DNA from: Clostridia bacterium
GTDB lineage: Bacteria; Bacillota; Clostridia; RGIG6154
Direction: 5' to 3'
DNA: 64,000 nucleotides
NCBI GenBank assembly: GCA_017409875.1
Contig: JAFQRW010000017.1
Span: 62,001-126,000 of the forward strand
Shown: positions 63,976 to 64,000 of the stretch, one piece after another
Layout of the letters: each line of letters starts with the position of its first letter
How positions within the stretch are numbered: position 1 is the first letter of the stretch
The notes under the pieces: generated by a model
What the model was told of the DNA's origin: nothing
Database searches by the model: none
Seen by the model: the letters and a program-made list of their open reading frames with translations, nothing else
Translations under genes and position numbers: made by a program

Positions 63976-64000
63976 ATGGCTATTATTAAAGTAACTAATC
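63976..64000 (+). CDS. 5' end of a gene, possibly thioredoxin
   Basis: Only eight codons remain: MAIIKVTN, with AAAGGAG nine bases upstream and a promoter at 63926. This opening resembles thioredoxin starts in Firmicutes, but eight residues cannot establish it. Confidence 0.45.

Noticed and set aside
1-64000. CRISPR arrays, rRNA, phage or transposase genes
   Set aside because: No regularly spaced repeats, no rRNA sequence and no integrase, transposase or phage structural protein were found in any frame.

Overview
The window reads as a chromosomal segment of an AT-rich, spore-forming anaerobe of the class Clostridia (Firmicutes). The reasons are the low GC content, strong GGAGG-type ribosome sites with frequent TTG and GTG starts, the conserved blocks yybS-gdpP-rplI-dnaB and ylxM-ffh-rpsP-khpA-rimM-trmD, the sporulation genes spoVAC-spoVAD-spoVAE, and oxygen-defence proteins typical of anaerobes (flavodiiron protein, rubredoxin, a flavin reductase-rubredoxin fusion). 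No phage, CRISPR array, rRNA or intact insertion sequence was seen. The species cannot be named from this sequence.

Layout. 1-681: 5' part of a Y-family DNA polymerase IV gene on the minus strand. 865-1045: tRNA-Gln and tRNA-Lys, followed by an odd insertion of about 200 bp that ends in an exact copy of the tRNA-Lys 3' end. 1360-3328: two small membrane-protein genes (YitT family and a probable YgjV relative), each preceded by a copy of the same leader element. 3557-10750: polA-coaE-slt, a rhamnosidase-like protein lacking the usual catalytic block, and an M18 aminopeptidase. 10842-17492: yybS-like gene, gdpP, rplI, dnaB, tilS, hpt. 17582-19390: ftsH. 19545-31654: gatCAB, recA, recX, rimO, pgsA, acpP, rnc, smc, ftsY, probably one long transcript. 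31672-34431: a UPF0182 membrane protein with a doubtful start codon. 34520-44021: ylxM, ffh, rpsP, khpA, rimM, a trmD with a large extra C-terminal region, recJ, relA, pgi. 44098-47857: a small P-loop protein, a PRPP synthetase-like enzyme and an exported YcdB/SLH-type protein.

From 47940 the window becomes more accessory. It holds a broken minus-strand phosphoesterase gene; a nucleotidyltransferase with nagB; an ArsR-type regulator with cysteine desulfurase and a Cys-tailed IscU scaffold; a flavodiiron protein with rubredoxin and a ZIP transporter; a LysR regulator divergent from a CofE-like ligase; a DUF1836 protein divergent from an acyl-CoA synthetase; an NSS-family transporter; the flavin reductase-rubredoxin fusion; spoVAC-AD-AE; a DUF1653 protein; and the first codons of a thioredoxin-like gene.

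The central 40 kb is housekeeping: replication and repair (polA, dnaB, recA, recX, recJ, smc), translation and tRNA modification (rplI, rpsP, gatCAB, tilS, trmD, rimM, rimO), protein targeting (ffh, ftsY, ylxM) and second-messenger control (gdpP for c-di-AMP, relA for ppGpp). The most unusual signals are the tRNA-Lys-derived insertion, the duplicated leader element, the trmD extension, the degenerate rhamnosidase-like gene in the polA cluster, and palindromic operator candidates in the intergenic regions near 34470, 56090 and 58014.
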